Virus record (IMG/VR): IMGVR_UViG_3300025759_000303
Span: 1-35,008 of that record
Origin: a virus
Length of the DNA: 35,008 nucleotides
Direction: 5' to 3' (one strand)
This document shows positions 25,523-30,769 of this stretch, one piece after another (within the stretch, counting starts at the first letter, position 1; each line of letters opens with the position of its first letter). A program made the position numbers and the translations under genes. Under the pieces are notes generated by a model, which was not told where the DNA came from, did not search any database, and saw only the letters and a list, made by a program, of their open reading frames with translations.

Positions 25523-25670
25523 GCTGCAAATCAATATCCGTCAACCTCGAAGTGAGAAACTCCCGCTGCGTTGACGACATCTGATTGTTCGAAAGCTGAA
25601 ACTCAACAGCGTCACGCGAACTGTTCAGTTGCGATATCAACCTCAGCTCACGGTCAGTTGATTCGCTCAT
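25461..25670 (-). CDS. small coiled-coil protein convergent with the recombinase
   Basis: A 69-residue charged helical protein: MSESTDRELRLISQLNSSRD, then a heptad-like stretch ending LTDIDLQLKHARRRLAREEE. The ATG at 25670 is preceded by GAGGTGAACC, a good ribosome binding site. Its last 62 bases overlap the 3' end of the recombinase gene on the other strand. The strong start signal supports a real gene. The function is unknown, and a regulator or partner of the recombinase is only a guess. Confidence 0.55.
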   Translation of the reverse strand: MSESTDRELRLISQLNSSRDAVEFQLSNNQMSSTQREFLTSRLTDIDLQLKHARRRLAREEERQTQGPS

Positions 25671-25785
25671 GGTTCACCTCAGAGAGTGTATCGTCACGCG
25701 ATCAGCTCCAGCAGACGGCAAATTAGATCAATCCAGCATCGCCATCTGCCATGCTTACCTGTCTTCAGGGTATTATGTGGAATCC

Positions 25786-25828
25786 AGATAACTCTATATT
25801 TCGGAATCCGTATAATTCAGAGTTATCC
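25786..25828. repeat. attC-like site F (left end of the RNA cassette)
   Basis: A 9-bp inverted repeat (GATAACTCT / AGAGTTATC) carries core-like ends AGATAAC (25786-25792) and GTTATCC (25822-25828), with a small CGG/CCG inner stem. The right core GTTATCCTG is the exact reverse complement of CAGGATAAC at the other end of the RNA cassette (26082-26090). This is the match expected for the two ends of one integron cassette. The site is short, so the attC call is tentative; an operator dyad is the alternative. Confidence 0.5.
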
Positions 25829-25835
25829 TGACAAA

Positions 25836-25907
25836 GCGATTGGTCGGAGTCGAACCGACACGGCGAGCATACGTCCTCGCTATGGCTGCCATTACCATCA
25901 CAATCGC
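25836..25907 (-). tRNA. tRNA-like gene with non-canonical anticodon loop
   Basis: Read on the minus strand, the 72 bases fold as a cloverleaf. The 7-bp acceptor is GCGATTG/CAATCGC. The D-arm is ATGG/CCAT with a GG in the loop, and the anticodon-like stem is GCGAG/CTCGC. The T-arm is GTCGG/CCGAC with the canonical loop TTCGACT. CCA is not encoded (TTTG follows). The anticodon loop has 8 bases (GACGTATG) and no T at position 33, and the variable loop has 3, so no amino acid can be assigned. It lies in an ORF-free cassette, about 120 bases downstream of the hammerhead cleavage site on the same strand. It could be a degenerate tRNA, a frameshifting tRNA or a tRNA mimic. Confidence 0.65.
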
Positions 25908-26026
25908 GGGTGCTGGGCTTCGTATCCGGCTACCACATCCGCCCCGTCCGGTCTTCGCCTCAAACCCACTCCGAAGAATGACCTTGAGGCTGGGCGGCCT
26001 TGTCCACTCACAACCCAGCTAGTGGC

Positions 26027-26075
26027 CTAAGCGACGCTAGAAAGCGTTTCGTCCCCACGGACTCATCAGGCTTAG
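26027..26075 (-). ncRNA. hammerhead ribozyme, type I
   Basis: On the minus strand every hammerhead element is present in order. Stem I 5' strand CTAAGC is 26075-26070, core CTGATGA 26069-26063, stem II GTCC-GTGG-GGAC 26062-26051, GAAA 26050-26047 and stem III CGC-loop TTTCTA-GCG 26046-26035. The cleavage dinucleotide TC is 26034-26033, and stem I 3' strand GCTTAG 26032-26027. All core nucleotides (CUGAUGA, GAA, the A15.1-U16.1 pair, C17) match the consensus, and all stems are perfect. Cleavage is predicted between 26033 and 26032. It lies 95 bases after the stop of the TGT-like gene and upstream of the tRNA-like gene, so it would separate the two on a read-through transcript. Confidence 0.92.
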
Positions 26076-26083
26076 AAAATGCA

Positions 26084-26173
26084 GGATAACCAAAACATGC
26101 ACGGGAGTTGCGGGTCTCGCGTGTTCTGAATGGAAAGCAACTTGCCGCAACCCCGTGATATTAAACGTTCTAC
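26084..26173. repeat. attC-like site E
   Basis: On the plus strand it starts with core GGATAAC (26084-26090) and ends with GTTCTAC (26167-26173). Between them is a hairpin of CACGGG + GTTGCGG (26100-26113) with CCGCAAC + CCCGTG (26145-26157). The 13-bp stem has a single unpaired A at 26106 in the 5' arm. Core sites, 90-base length and one extrahelical A in the 5' arm are the features known for integron attC sites. The stop codon of the TGT-like gene lies inside GTTCTAC. There is no T-run, so it is not a usual terminator. Confidence 0.7.
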
Positions 26174-26904
26174 GCAAACAGTCGCAGTTGCTCGGGCTTC
26201 TCAATCCCACACCACACTGCCGCCGATTGATGTGCCTCAATCCGCTCCGCGATGATCGCCATGCGTGTGCTCGCATTCGGCGGCACGTACTGGCCGAAGC
26301 GTCCATAGTTGCTCGAATTTCGGACCGCGTTGGTGGAATCCGCCGACGCGAATGGCAACTGCTGAAAGATCGCCGGGTCAAGCATTCGCAGCCCATGCAG
26401 CTTGCACCGTGGACGGCCCGCATCGTCGCAGATCACACGCATCGCCTCGGCCATCCGTGCCCACCATTTATCTGTGCCCGGATTCGGCCATTCGCCGGAA
26501 CTGCCGATTGCAAGTCTCGGCCAAGTGCACAGCCTGTCAAGCCGCTCCAGTGATTCGTGCATATGCCACACCGGCACGCCTTCTATGTGACTCGGCCATT
26601 CGTCGAGCAGCGCGTCATTCTCTTCTTCGCTGCCGTCGATAACATCCGGGATCACAGCCCAATCGAACGCCGGATGTCGGTGCAACGCCTCGCAGAAGCC
26701 GTAATACGGTCGCCACGTTGTGACAGCCTGCCCGGCCATCCAGGCACTGAAAGCGCCGTTGTCTACCGCAAACGACTGGCAGACCTCTGCAGCCGTACCG
26801 ATGTCTTCTGGCCGGAAAAACGAGATGAAGGCGTGCCGCCCTTTCAAGAATCGGGCGACATCTTGCCGTGTTCCGCCGCATGGTGTCCCGTGGTAATGCA
26901 GCAT
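26170..26904 (-). CDS. TGT/DpdA-superfamily-like TIM-barrel protein
   Basis: A 244-residue protein whose strand order fits a TIM barrel like tRNA-guanine transglycosylase: HAFISFF, FAVDNGAFSAW (compare the TGT DSGGFQ strand), DWAVIPDVIDGSEEEND, VPVWHMHES, RLAIGSSGEW, KLHGLRML, and FASADSTN (compare the catalytic aspartate strand). Family members exchange guanine for a 7-deazaguanine base in tRNA, or in DNA for the DpdA branch. There is no zinc site at the C-terminus, and the protein is shorter than classical TGT. No preQ0 synthesis genes are in the window. It fills a cassette exactly between attC-like sites E and D, next to the RNA cassette. The superfamily call is from pattern; substrate unknown. 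Confidence 0.62.
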   Translation of the reverse strand: MLHYHGTPCGGTRQDVARFLKGRHAFISFFRPEDIGTAAEVCQSFAVDNGAFSAWMAGQAVTTWRPYYGFCEALHRHPAFDWAVIPDVIDGSEEENDALLDEWPSHIEGVPVWHMHESLERLDRLCTWPRLAIGSSGEWPNPGTDKWWARMAEAMRVICDDAGRPRCKLHGLRMLDPAIFQQLPFASADSTNAVRNSSNYGRFGQYVPPNASTRMAIIAERIEAHQSAAVWCGIEKPEQLRLFA

Positions 26905-26907
26905 CGC

Positions 26908-26998
26908 GTAGAACCATAAAATACACCGGAGCGTGCGGCTGGCCGGTTCGTGTTGTTGAGAGTCACCGCCGCACGCCCGGTGATTTTGGTCGTTATGT
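26908..26998. repeat. attC-like site D
   Basis: The plus-strand ends are GTAGAAC (26908-26914) and GTTATGT (26992-26998). The hairpin is CACCGG + GCGTGCGGC (26924-26939) with GCCGCACGC + CCGGTG (26968-26982). The 15-bp stem has one unpaired A at 26930, the same position as in site E. AAAAT/ATTTT extends the outer stem. The left core GTAGAAC is the exact complement of GTTCTAC at the other end of the TGT-like cassette. The ATG of the TGT-like gene is 4 bases from the core. Confidence 0.72.
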
Positions 26999-27000
26999 GG

Positions 27001-27285
27001 TTACTGTCCGCCGCGAATCGACCCTGTTCGATCGAAATAGTTTGCCAGTGACAAATTCAGTGTGTGCAGCTCACCGGTCTCATAGGCATTTCGAAGCCGG
27101 GCGATTGCGTACCCGGTGCTGTTGTATCGATTCTCCAGCTCCTCCCAGTCAACACCGTTCAGCAGCAGCATCAAAACTTCATTCAGCAAATACAGATCCT
27201 GCATCGGCCTGCCGTCAATGTGGCACGGAGCCACATAACAAGGCCGGTCAACCGGAGCACTCTGCATTCCCGTTTGTGTAGTCAT
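27001..27285 (-). CDS. small cassette protein
   Basis: A 94-residue protein. The ATG at 27285 is chosen because GAAAGG lies 6 bases upstream; an in-frame TTG 6 bases earlier is less likely. The sequence includes CYVAPCHIDGRPMQDLYLLNEVLMLLLNGVDWEELENRYNS and ends TGSIRGGQ. It seems soluble and mostly helical, with one hydrophobic leucine cluster. The stop is 3 bases from the core of site D and the start is next to site C, so it occupies one cassette. The function is unknown. Confidence 0.65.
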   Translation of the reverse strand: MTTQTGMQSAPVDRPCYVAPCHIDGRPMQDLYLLNEVLMLLLNGVDWEELENRYNSTGYAIARLRNAYETGELHTLNLSLANYFDRTGSIRGGQ

Positions 27286-27325
27286 CGTCAACCTTTCGTG
27301 CCCGGTTACCGCCGGGGCGTTATCT
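27286..27325. repeat. possible short attC-like site C
   Basis: A core-like CGTCAAC (27286-27292), a GCCCGG/CCGGGGC hairpin and GTTATCT (27319-27325), where the TAA stop of the next ORF lies inside the core. It is only 40 bases long and the two cores do not pair, so it is a weak member of the series. Confidence 0.4.
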
Positions 27326-27559
27326 CGTTCTCACTTCGTGCTCTGTTTCGACCCAGCACTTCGCTCCGCACCGTAGCGGATCATCTGGGCGATAAACCAC
27401 CGTCGCAACAATTTTACCATCGACAACGATTTCGGCTTCAAATGCCTTGCGGTTGCTTTTGTAGTCCTTCACGGTCAAAGGTGGATCAACGCCGCATCCT
27501 TTCGCGTTTGCCTTAATAACGTGTTGGTTTACGTGAATACGAGATAACAATGCAATCAA
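27320..27559 (-). CDS. small conserved-looking cassette protein
   Basis: A 79-residue protein: RIHVNQHVIKANAKGCGVDPPLTVK, then AFEAEIVVDGKIVATVVYRPDDPLRCGAKCWVETEHEVR. The pattern 'HVNQHVI..N.K....PPLTVK ... VVYRPDDPL.CGA..W.ETE.EV' is one I associate with small proteins on planctomycete and cyanobacterial phage-like elements. There is no ATG near the start. TTG at 27559 or 27550 must be used, the latter having a weak CAGG 9 bases ahead. The TAA stop lies in the GTTATCT core of site C. Small beta-rich soluble protein, function unknown. Confidence 0.68.
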   Translation of the reverse strand: MIALLSRIHVNQHVIKANAKGCGVDPPLTVKDYKSNRKAFEAEIVVDGKIVATVVYRPDDPLRCGAKCWVETEHEVRTR

Positions 27560-27631
27560 CCTGAGCGGCGTGGTCGGTCTGTCTTGGTGGCACGCCGCAT
27601 TGCGCCGCCAAGTTATTGCTGGTCGTTATCT
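27554..27631. repeat. attC-like site B
   Basis: Plus strand: core-like AATCAAC (27554-27560), then CCTG + unpaired A (27564) + GCGGCG, pairing with CGCCGC + CAAG (27603-27612). GTTATTG and a second GTTATCT (27625-27631) follow. The single extra A in the 5' arm repeats the pattern of sites D and E. A competing inner stem GCGGCGTG/CACGCCGC also exists. The TAA stop of the 70-residue ORF is inside the GTTATCT core. Confidence 0.5.
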
Positions 27632-27838
27632 GGCTACCTTCTCGCGGTACTGACGCTTCGCTGCCGCCAACGCCCATCCAGCTTGCGCCATCGACGGCTG
27701 AAGATCGTCGCACTTGAACCCGTCCACTTTGAACAAATCCCAGCAGCTTTCCAGATCAAGAATCTCCGGGTGGTCTGGGATCAACGCAACAATACGGTCT
27801 CTCAATTCATGTCCCACAGAAGCGTAGACTTGGCTCAT
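27626..27838 (-). CDS. small cassette protein
   Basis: A 70-residue helical protein: MSQVYASVGHELRDRIVALIPDHPEILDLESCWDLFKVDGFKCDDL... ending AAAKRQYREKVAR. The ATG at 27838 is preceded by AAGGGACAAC, a strong ribosome binding site. It lies between attC-like sites B and A on the same strand as its neighbours. No motif is recognised. The tryptophan/cysteine-rich middle and basic end could bind nucleic acid or a protein partner, but nothing further can be said. Confidence 0.68.
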   Translation of the reverse strand: MSQVYASVGHELRDRIVALIPDHPEILDLESCWDLFKVDGFKCDDLQPSMAQAGWALAAAKRQYREKVAR

Positions 27839-27885
27839 GTTGTCCCTTTTTCACCTGAATCGCCGCACACCGAAGCAATATCACT

Positions 27886-27924
27886 GCCCGTTGCTTTGCG
27901 GCCCGCACAAACCGGGCGTTAGCC
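27886..27924. repeat. possible attC-like site A
   Basis: A hairpin GCCCG/CGGGC with inner TTTG/CAAA, ending in GTTAGCC (27918-27924) on the plus strand. The partner core at the left is degenerate (TATCACT), so this is the weakest site. It sits just after the stop of the 76-residue gene. Confidence 0.35.
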
Positions 27925-27925
27925 G

Positions 27926-28156
27926 TCAGCAATTCACCAGCGGCAACGCATACAGCTTCATCTTCGGCCCGCCATTCAGCGGAGTCCGCTCGATCTCCCG
28001 CAAAGACAACTCCTCGCGAATCATCGACCTGACCGCAGTCTGAGTCAGGCAGCAACCGTTCGCAATCGACTCCCGGCTGCACCAACCGTTGCAATAAAGA
28101 TATCGCAACACCCGGCGAACACGCTCCGGCGAATGTTTGTATTTACCCTGCGACAT
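27926..28156 (-). CDS. winged-helix-like small protein
   Basis: A 76-residue protein beginning MSQGKYKHSPERVRRVLRYLYCNGWCSRESIANGCCLTQTAVRSMIREELSLREIERTPLNGGPKMKLYAL. Helix, turn, helix (RESIANGCCLTQTAVRSMI) and a closing beta pair (REIERTP... MKLYAL) fit a small winged helix DNA-binding protein. The ATG at 28156 has GGAG 7 bases upstream; an in-frame TTG at 28162 is not needed. It may regulate this arm. It is separated from the 255-residue gene by 15 bases. Confidence 0.65.
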   Translation of the reverse strand: MSQGKYKHSPERVRRVLRYLYCNGWCSRESIANGCCLTQTAVRSMIREELSLREIERTPLNGGPKMKLYALPLVNC

Positions 28157-28171
28157 CACCAATCTCCAGAA

Positions 28172-28939
28172 CTAAGAACCACTGCCCGAACGACCAAACC
28201 CCTCACCAGCAACTCGCGACCACTCAACAACAGCCAGAATCAATGCCCGGTGCAAATCAGGATTCCCCCCGCTCGACAACAACGCCTCGCCCGCAAGACG
28301 AAAACCAGCAGACAACAACTGGCGCTGGTGCTCAAACAAAAGCTGAATCAGCTCGTCCTTCGAAGACTCGGCAGCACGTCGGTCCAGTTCCGACTGAGCG
28401 GACTGAGCGACAGGGACGTCGGTGGTAGCAGGGACGTCGGATGAAGGTGAGGCCGCATGAGCTTCCGCCTGAACTTCGCCCGGAAGCAGGTTCCACTCTG
28501 GCATCGTGCCATTACAGATAAACACCCCTTCGCGAGTGAAAAATAAACGCTGACCACGATTCACGTCGCCGCTCGCTGCCACCACGCAACGGGCCTCGAT
28601 CGGGTGCGGATACATCAAGTGGCTCCCTGCCCCGGTCGCACTGACAACCTCGAAAATATCGTCAACCCCATTCGCATACCGCTTGCCAACCTCAAACAGC
28701 GGAGAAACAGCAGGCCCGGACGTTGGCTCGATCGTCGACCTGTCTGGCGGAAACACCATCCGGTAGCGGACAGTCTTAGCATTGAATGCGAAATCTCCCC
28801 GCTGAGACAACCAGCCACCATCCTTGAACTGAATCTCAAACTTCGCACCGAGATCCTGCAGGTCCAAAGCCACAGCACAAAGATCTGTGTCCGCTCCCGT
28901 GAACTCCTGCATCAACGCCAAATCAGATCGAATCCCCAT
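28172..28939 (-). CDS. hypothetical protein, 255 residues
   Basis: The ATG at 28939 has GGGAG 8 bases ahead. Residues 1-160 look folded (ALDLQDLGAKFEIQFKDGGWLSQRGDFAFNAKTVRYRMVFPPDRS, then LFEVGKRYANGVDDIFEVVSATGAGSHLMYP). A serine/proline/alanine linker and a helical C-terminal section (DELIQLLFEHQRQLLSAGFRLAGEALLSS) follow. It is the first gene of the minus-strand series reading from the control region at 28940-29537, so it probably shares a promoter there. Function not recognised. Confidence 0.7.
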   Translation of the reverse strand: MGIRSDLALMQEFTGADTDLCAVALDLQDLGAKFEIQFKDGGWLSQRGDFAFNAKTVRYRMVFPPDRSTIEPTSGPAVSPLFEVGKRYANGVDDIFEVVSATGAGSHLMYPHPIEARCVVAASGDVNRGQRLFFTREGVFICNGTMPEWNLLPGEVQAEAHAASPSSDVPATTDVPVAQSAQSELDRRAAESSKDELIQLLFEHQRQLLSAGFRLAGEALLSSGGNPDLHRALILAVVEWSRVAGEGFGRSGSGS

Positions 28940-29065
28940 AGCATTCTCCCTTCCACATCGGCCACCAAATCACAACCCCATGCAATACCGAACGCGATTT
29001 CTAATCGCCAACAACAAAAACACCACAACAAAACGGCCGCAATCCGGGAAATTAAAGAAAATAAA

Positions 29066-29119
29066 GGGATAGAAGGGACAGGTGGGAGAAATGGGAGTAA
29101 CGGGAATATAGGTAGCGGG
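29066..29119 (+). repeat. 9-base-period G-tract array (G-quadruplex motif)
   Basis: GGG occurs at 29066, 29075, 29084, 29093 and 29102, and GG at 29111, each exactly 9 bases apart, with a further GGG at 29117. Five G3 tracts with 6-base loops satisfy the usual quadruplex rule. It lies in the 600-base region between divergent gene sets and just upstream of a promoter-like sequence, so a regulatory role is possible. Confidence 0.75.
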
Positions 29120-29125
29120 TGAAAA

Positions 29126-29153
29126 TTGAAAATCAACACTTCAGCTATATATG
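29126..29153 (+). promoter_or_regulatory. promoter-like sequence
   Basis: TTGAAA (29126-29131) and TATATG (29148-29153) are spaced 16 bases, a reasonable sigma70-type pair in an otherwise GC-rich region. It points toward the plus-strand accessory genes, though the first gene starts only at 29538. The rest of 28940-29537 holds no ORF I can support, only hairpins, a CACCTGT direct repeat near 29425-29445 and a weak hairpin near 29252-29275. Confidence 0.35.
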
Positions 29154-29348
29154 GAACCAAGGGCACGTTCGCCGGGTGGGGGTCGGGGCGAAGTTCCTGA
29201 CCGCCGATGGGGCCCCCTTTTCAGGCTTTCGGAAGCGATCGCGACCGTCCTGTCAGCGAGGTGTCGCTCACTGACGGACATCGGCAACGCCTTCAACCTT
29301 CATTCTACAGCCAAAAACGGTAGGAATGCTGCCGATGGCCTGTCTGAG

Positions 29349-29378
29349 CTTAAATTGGACCTCGATGTCCAGTTTAAG
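29349..29378. promoter_or_regulatory. 12-bp inverted repeat, operator-like
   Basis: CTTAAATTGGAC and GTCCAGTTTAAG form a 12-bp stem (one G-T pair) with a 6-base loop. No T-run follows, so it is more like an operator dyad or a leader hairpin of the plus-strand operon than a terminator. The winged-helix proteins at 27926-28156 and 33952-34380 are candidate binders. Confidence 0.5.
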
Positions 29379-29537
29379 ACGAGTCAATCTTGGCCTTTGT
29401 TGTGCTTCTTCCCAGATTGCTGCCCGCACCTGTCACCTGTCACCCGTTACTTATGTGATGGGTTTTCACTCATCGCCGGGCACCTGCTCGCATGGAGAGC
29501 CACCCCGGCCACCTGACACTAATGGAGATTGAAGGCG

Positions 29538-29804
29538 ATGCGAATTGAATCAACAGACATCGTGGGACAGTTCGAGACGGTTGACGGAGCTGCGGAGCGA
29601 TTCGCCCGAATGCAGAGCGACCGCCCGAAGATTGAGCATGCAGAGAAGGGCGACGGCCTTCCGTACTGCATCACGTTTGCTCTGAGCGCGACGAATGAGC
29701 GGCGAGGGATCCACCGGTACGGCGTCCGGTTGATGGATCGATTCGTAGGTTGGCGAGTTGAACGGCTGGAAGGCGTGAAGCAGGAGCGAGCAGAGCAGGA
29801 GTAA
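29538..29804 (+). CDS. hypothetical small protein, first gene of the accessory series
   Basis: An 88-residue protein, MRIESTDIVGQFETVDGAAERFARMQSD..., with LPYCITFALSATNERRGIHRYGVRLMDRFVGWRVERLEG. The ATG at 29538 has GGAG 10 bases upstream; a TTG three codons earlier is not favoured. It seems to be a small alpha/beta soluble protein. The sequence after its end begins the T-poor leader of the next gene. No function is recognised. Confidence 0.6.
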   Translation: MRIESTDIVGQFETVDGAAERFARMQSDRPKIEHAEKGDGLPYCITFALSATNERRGIHRYGVRLMDRFVGWRVERLEGVKQERAEQE

Positions 29805-29879
29805 AGAGGAGCGGCGAGGAAGAGTAGAGCAGAGCGGAACCACCACCACAAACAAGAACCAGGAACGAGGACAAAAACG
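29793..29879 (+). repeat. T-poor repeated leader, copy 1
   Basis: It starts with GAGCAGGAGTAAAGAGGAGC and GGCGAGGA. ACCACC and ACAAACAAGAACCA words follow, then GAACGAGGAC right before the ATG of 29880-30404. Thymine is nearly absent for about 85 bases. The first 28 bases and the GAACGAGGAC box recur before 30475-30672. The box provides a GAGG ribosome binding site. Confidence 0.7.
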
Positions 29880-30404
29880 ATGACGATCACAGAACGAGAA
29901 GCGCGAGAGTTTGGAGTCGATGTTGAGAACCTGCCGAAGGACGTAGGAGAAGGAACGGCGAACGGCGAAGCGAAGCGACCGAAGCGAGCGAGGGGAGATT
30001 ATGAAGAGAACATCGAGCTGGCTATTCAGCTTAAACATGCTCTGGAAGCAGGCGACCGGGAGATACTCCCAGCAATCCGAGCGGCCAGGGTCGAGGCCTT
30101 CGCCCGATACCTCGAAGCGTACGGTCAAGACGAGCTGGATGAGTTGCAGGAGATCACAGACCGGGAGTTGATCAGAGTCTACCCGCTGAAGTCTCTCGGG
30201 ATCGACTACCAAGCCAGCGGCCGTCTGGTCGCGTGGTGGTGGGACATGCGGCGGGATTGTTGGTTGGTGCTGGTGGAGAGCGGCGGACCTGTCACGCCGT
30301 GGTGTGTAGCGCACTACCGCGACGGCGAGAGCGAGCGGGACTCAGGGCGCTATTACGGGAGCTTAAGCGAAGCGGCTGCCGTTTGGGAGATGGAGCAGGA
30401 GTAG
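29880..30404 (+). CDS. hypothetical accessory protein, 174 residues
   Basis: The protein has a basic, flexible first part (GTANGEAKRPKRARGDYEEN), a helical middle (ENIELAIQLKHALEAGDREILPAIRAARVEAFARYLEAYG) and a beta-like C-terminal half (GRLVAWWWDMRRDCWLVLVESGGPVTPWCVAHYRDGESERDSGRYYGSLSEA). GAGG lies 9 bases before ATG. The tryptophan cluster WWWDMRRDCWL is striking. It belongs to the plus-strand accessory series. Function unknown. Confidence 0.65.
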   Translation: MTITEREAREFGVDVENLPKDVGEGTANGEAKRPKRARGDYEENIELAIQLKHALEAGDREILPAIRAARVEAFARYLEAYGQDELDELQEITDRELIRVYPLKSLGIDYQASGRLVAWWWDMRRDCWLVLVESGGPVTPWCVAHYRDGESERDSGRYYGSLSEAAAVWEMEQE

Positions 30405-30474
30405 AGAGGAGCGGCGAGGATCGGCGAGCGGAAACCAGAACCAGAACCAGAAACCAAGAACGAGGACGAGAATG
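30393..30474 (+). repeat. T-poor repeated leader, copy 2
   Basis: Opens with GAGCAGGAGTAGAGAGGAGC and GGCGAGGA, matching copy 1 at 27 of 28 bases. Repeated ACCAGA words and then GAACGAGGAC follow, 9 bases before the ATG at 30475. The first part overlaps the end of the preceding gene, as in copy 1. Confidence 0.7.
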
Positions 30475-30672
30475 ATGACACTTAAACCCGCGGCTCATCG
30501 AGCCAGACTCGACGAAATGATCGGACTCGACGATCCGGGGAACTACGACTGCTCTGACGCGGCAGTGGAATCGATAACTTCAGAACTCGAAATGACGTAC
30601 GACCTGTCAGGCGAAGACTGCGACGAGATCGCCGAAGTGGTCGAACGATGGTTCCTCGCAGGGGATGAGTAA
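30475..30672 (+). CDS. small acidic protein
   Basis: A 65-residue protein MTLKPAAHRARLDEMIGLDD..., with an acidic C-terminal half (LEMTYDLSGEDCDEIAEVVERWFLAGDE). The second of two adjacent ATGs (30475) is chosen because it has the same spacing to the GAACGAGGAC box as the neighbouring gene. It seems to be a small helical soluble protein. Function unknown. Confidence 0.6.
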   Translation: MTLKPAAHRARLDEMIGLDDPGNYDCSDAAVESITSELEMTYDLSGEDCDEIAEVVERWFLAGDE

Positions 30673-30769
30673 GCGGAGCGGAGCGGAACCACCACAAACA
30701 AGCCGGACGCGAGCGGATCAGGTTCGCGCCCGGCATTCATCGGAAAAACAAATCAAGGACCAGAAGACG

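Noticed and set aside
25786-25828. A second hammerhead: CTGA... and GAAA between GATAACT/AGTTATC arms on the minus strand
   Set aside because: The core reads CTGAATT instead of CTGATGA (G8 and A9 missing), and there is no room for stem III, so it cannot cleave as a hammerhead. It is better explained as an inverted core site.
25908-26026. A second tRNA upstream of the tRNA-like gene
   Set aside because: GGGTTTGAGGC resembles a T-loop, but no matching T-stem or acceptor stem exists. The sequence folds better as simple hairpins.
26037-26423. Minus-strand ORF of 128 residues over the hammerhead and site E
   Set aside because: It overlaps the TGT-like gene in another frame and crosses two RNA/DNA structures. 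Its arginine/serine-rich sequence is typical of a shadow frame.
29067-29122. Collagen-like Gly-X-Y run in a plus-strand frame (GIEGTGGRNGSNGNIGSG)
   Set aside because: It is the translation of the 9-base G-tract array at the end of a frame that is otherwise antisense to the 28172-28939 gene. There is no start or ribosome binding site of its own.
28912-29166. Minus-strand ORF with hydrophobic, membrane-like sequence
   Set aside because: It is the complement of the purine-rich G-tract region, which gives Pro/Leu/Ile codons by composition. It overlaps the start of the 255-residue gene and has no ribosome binding site.
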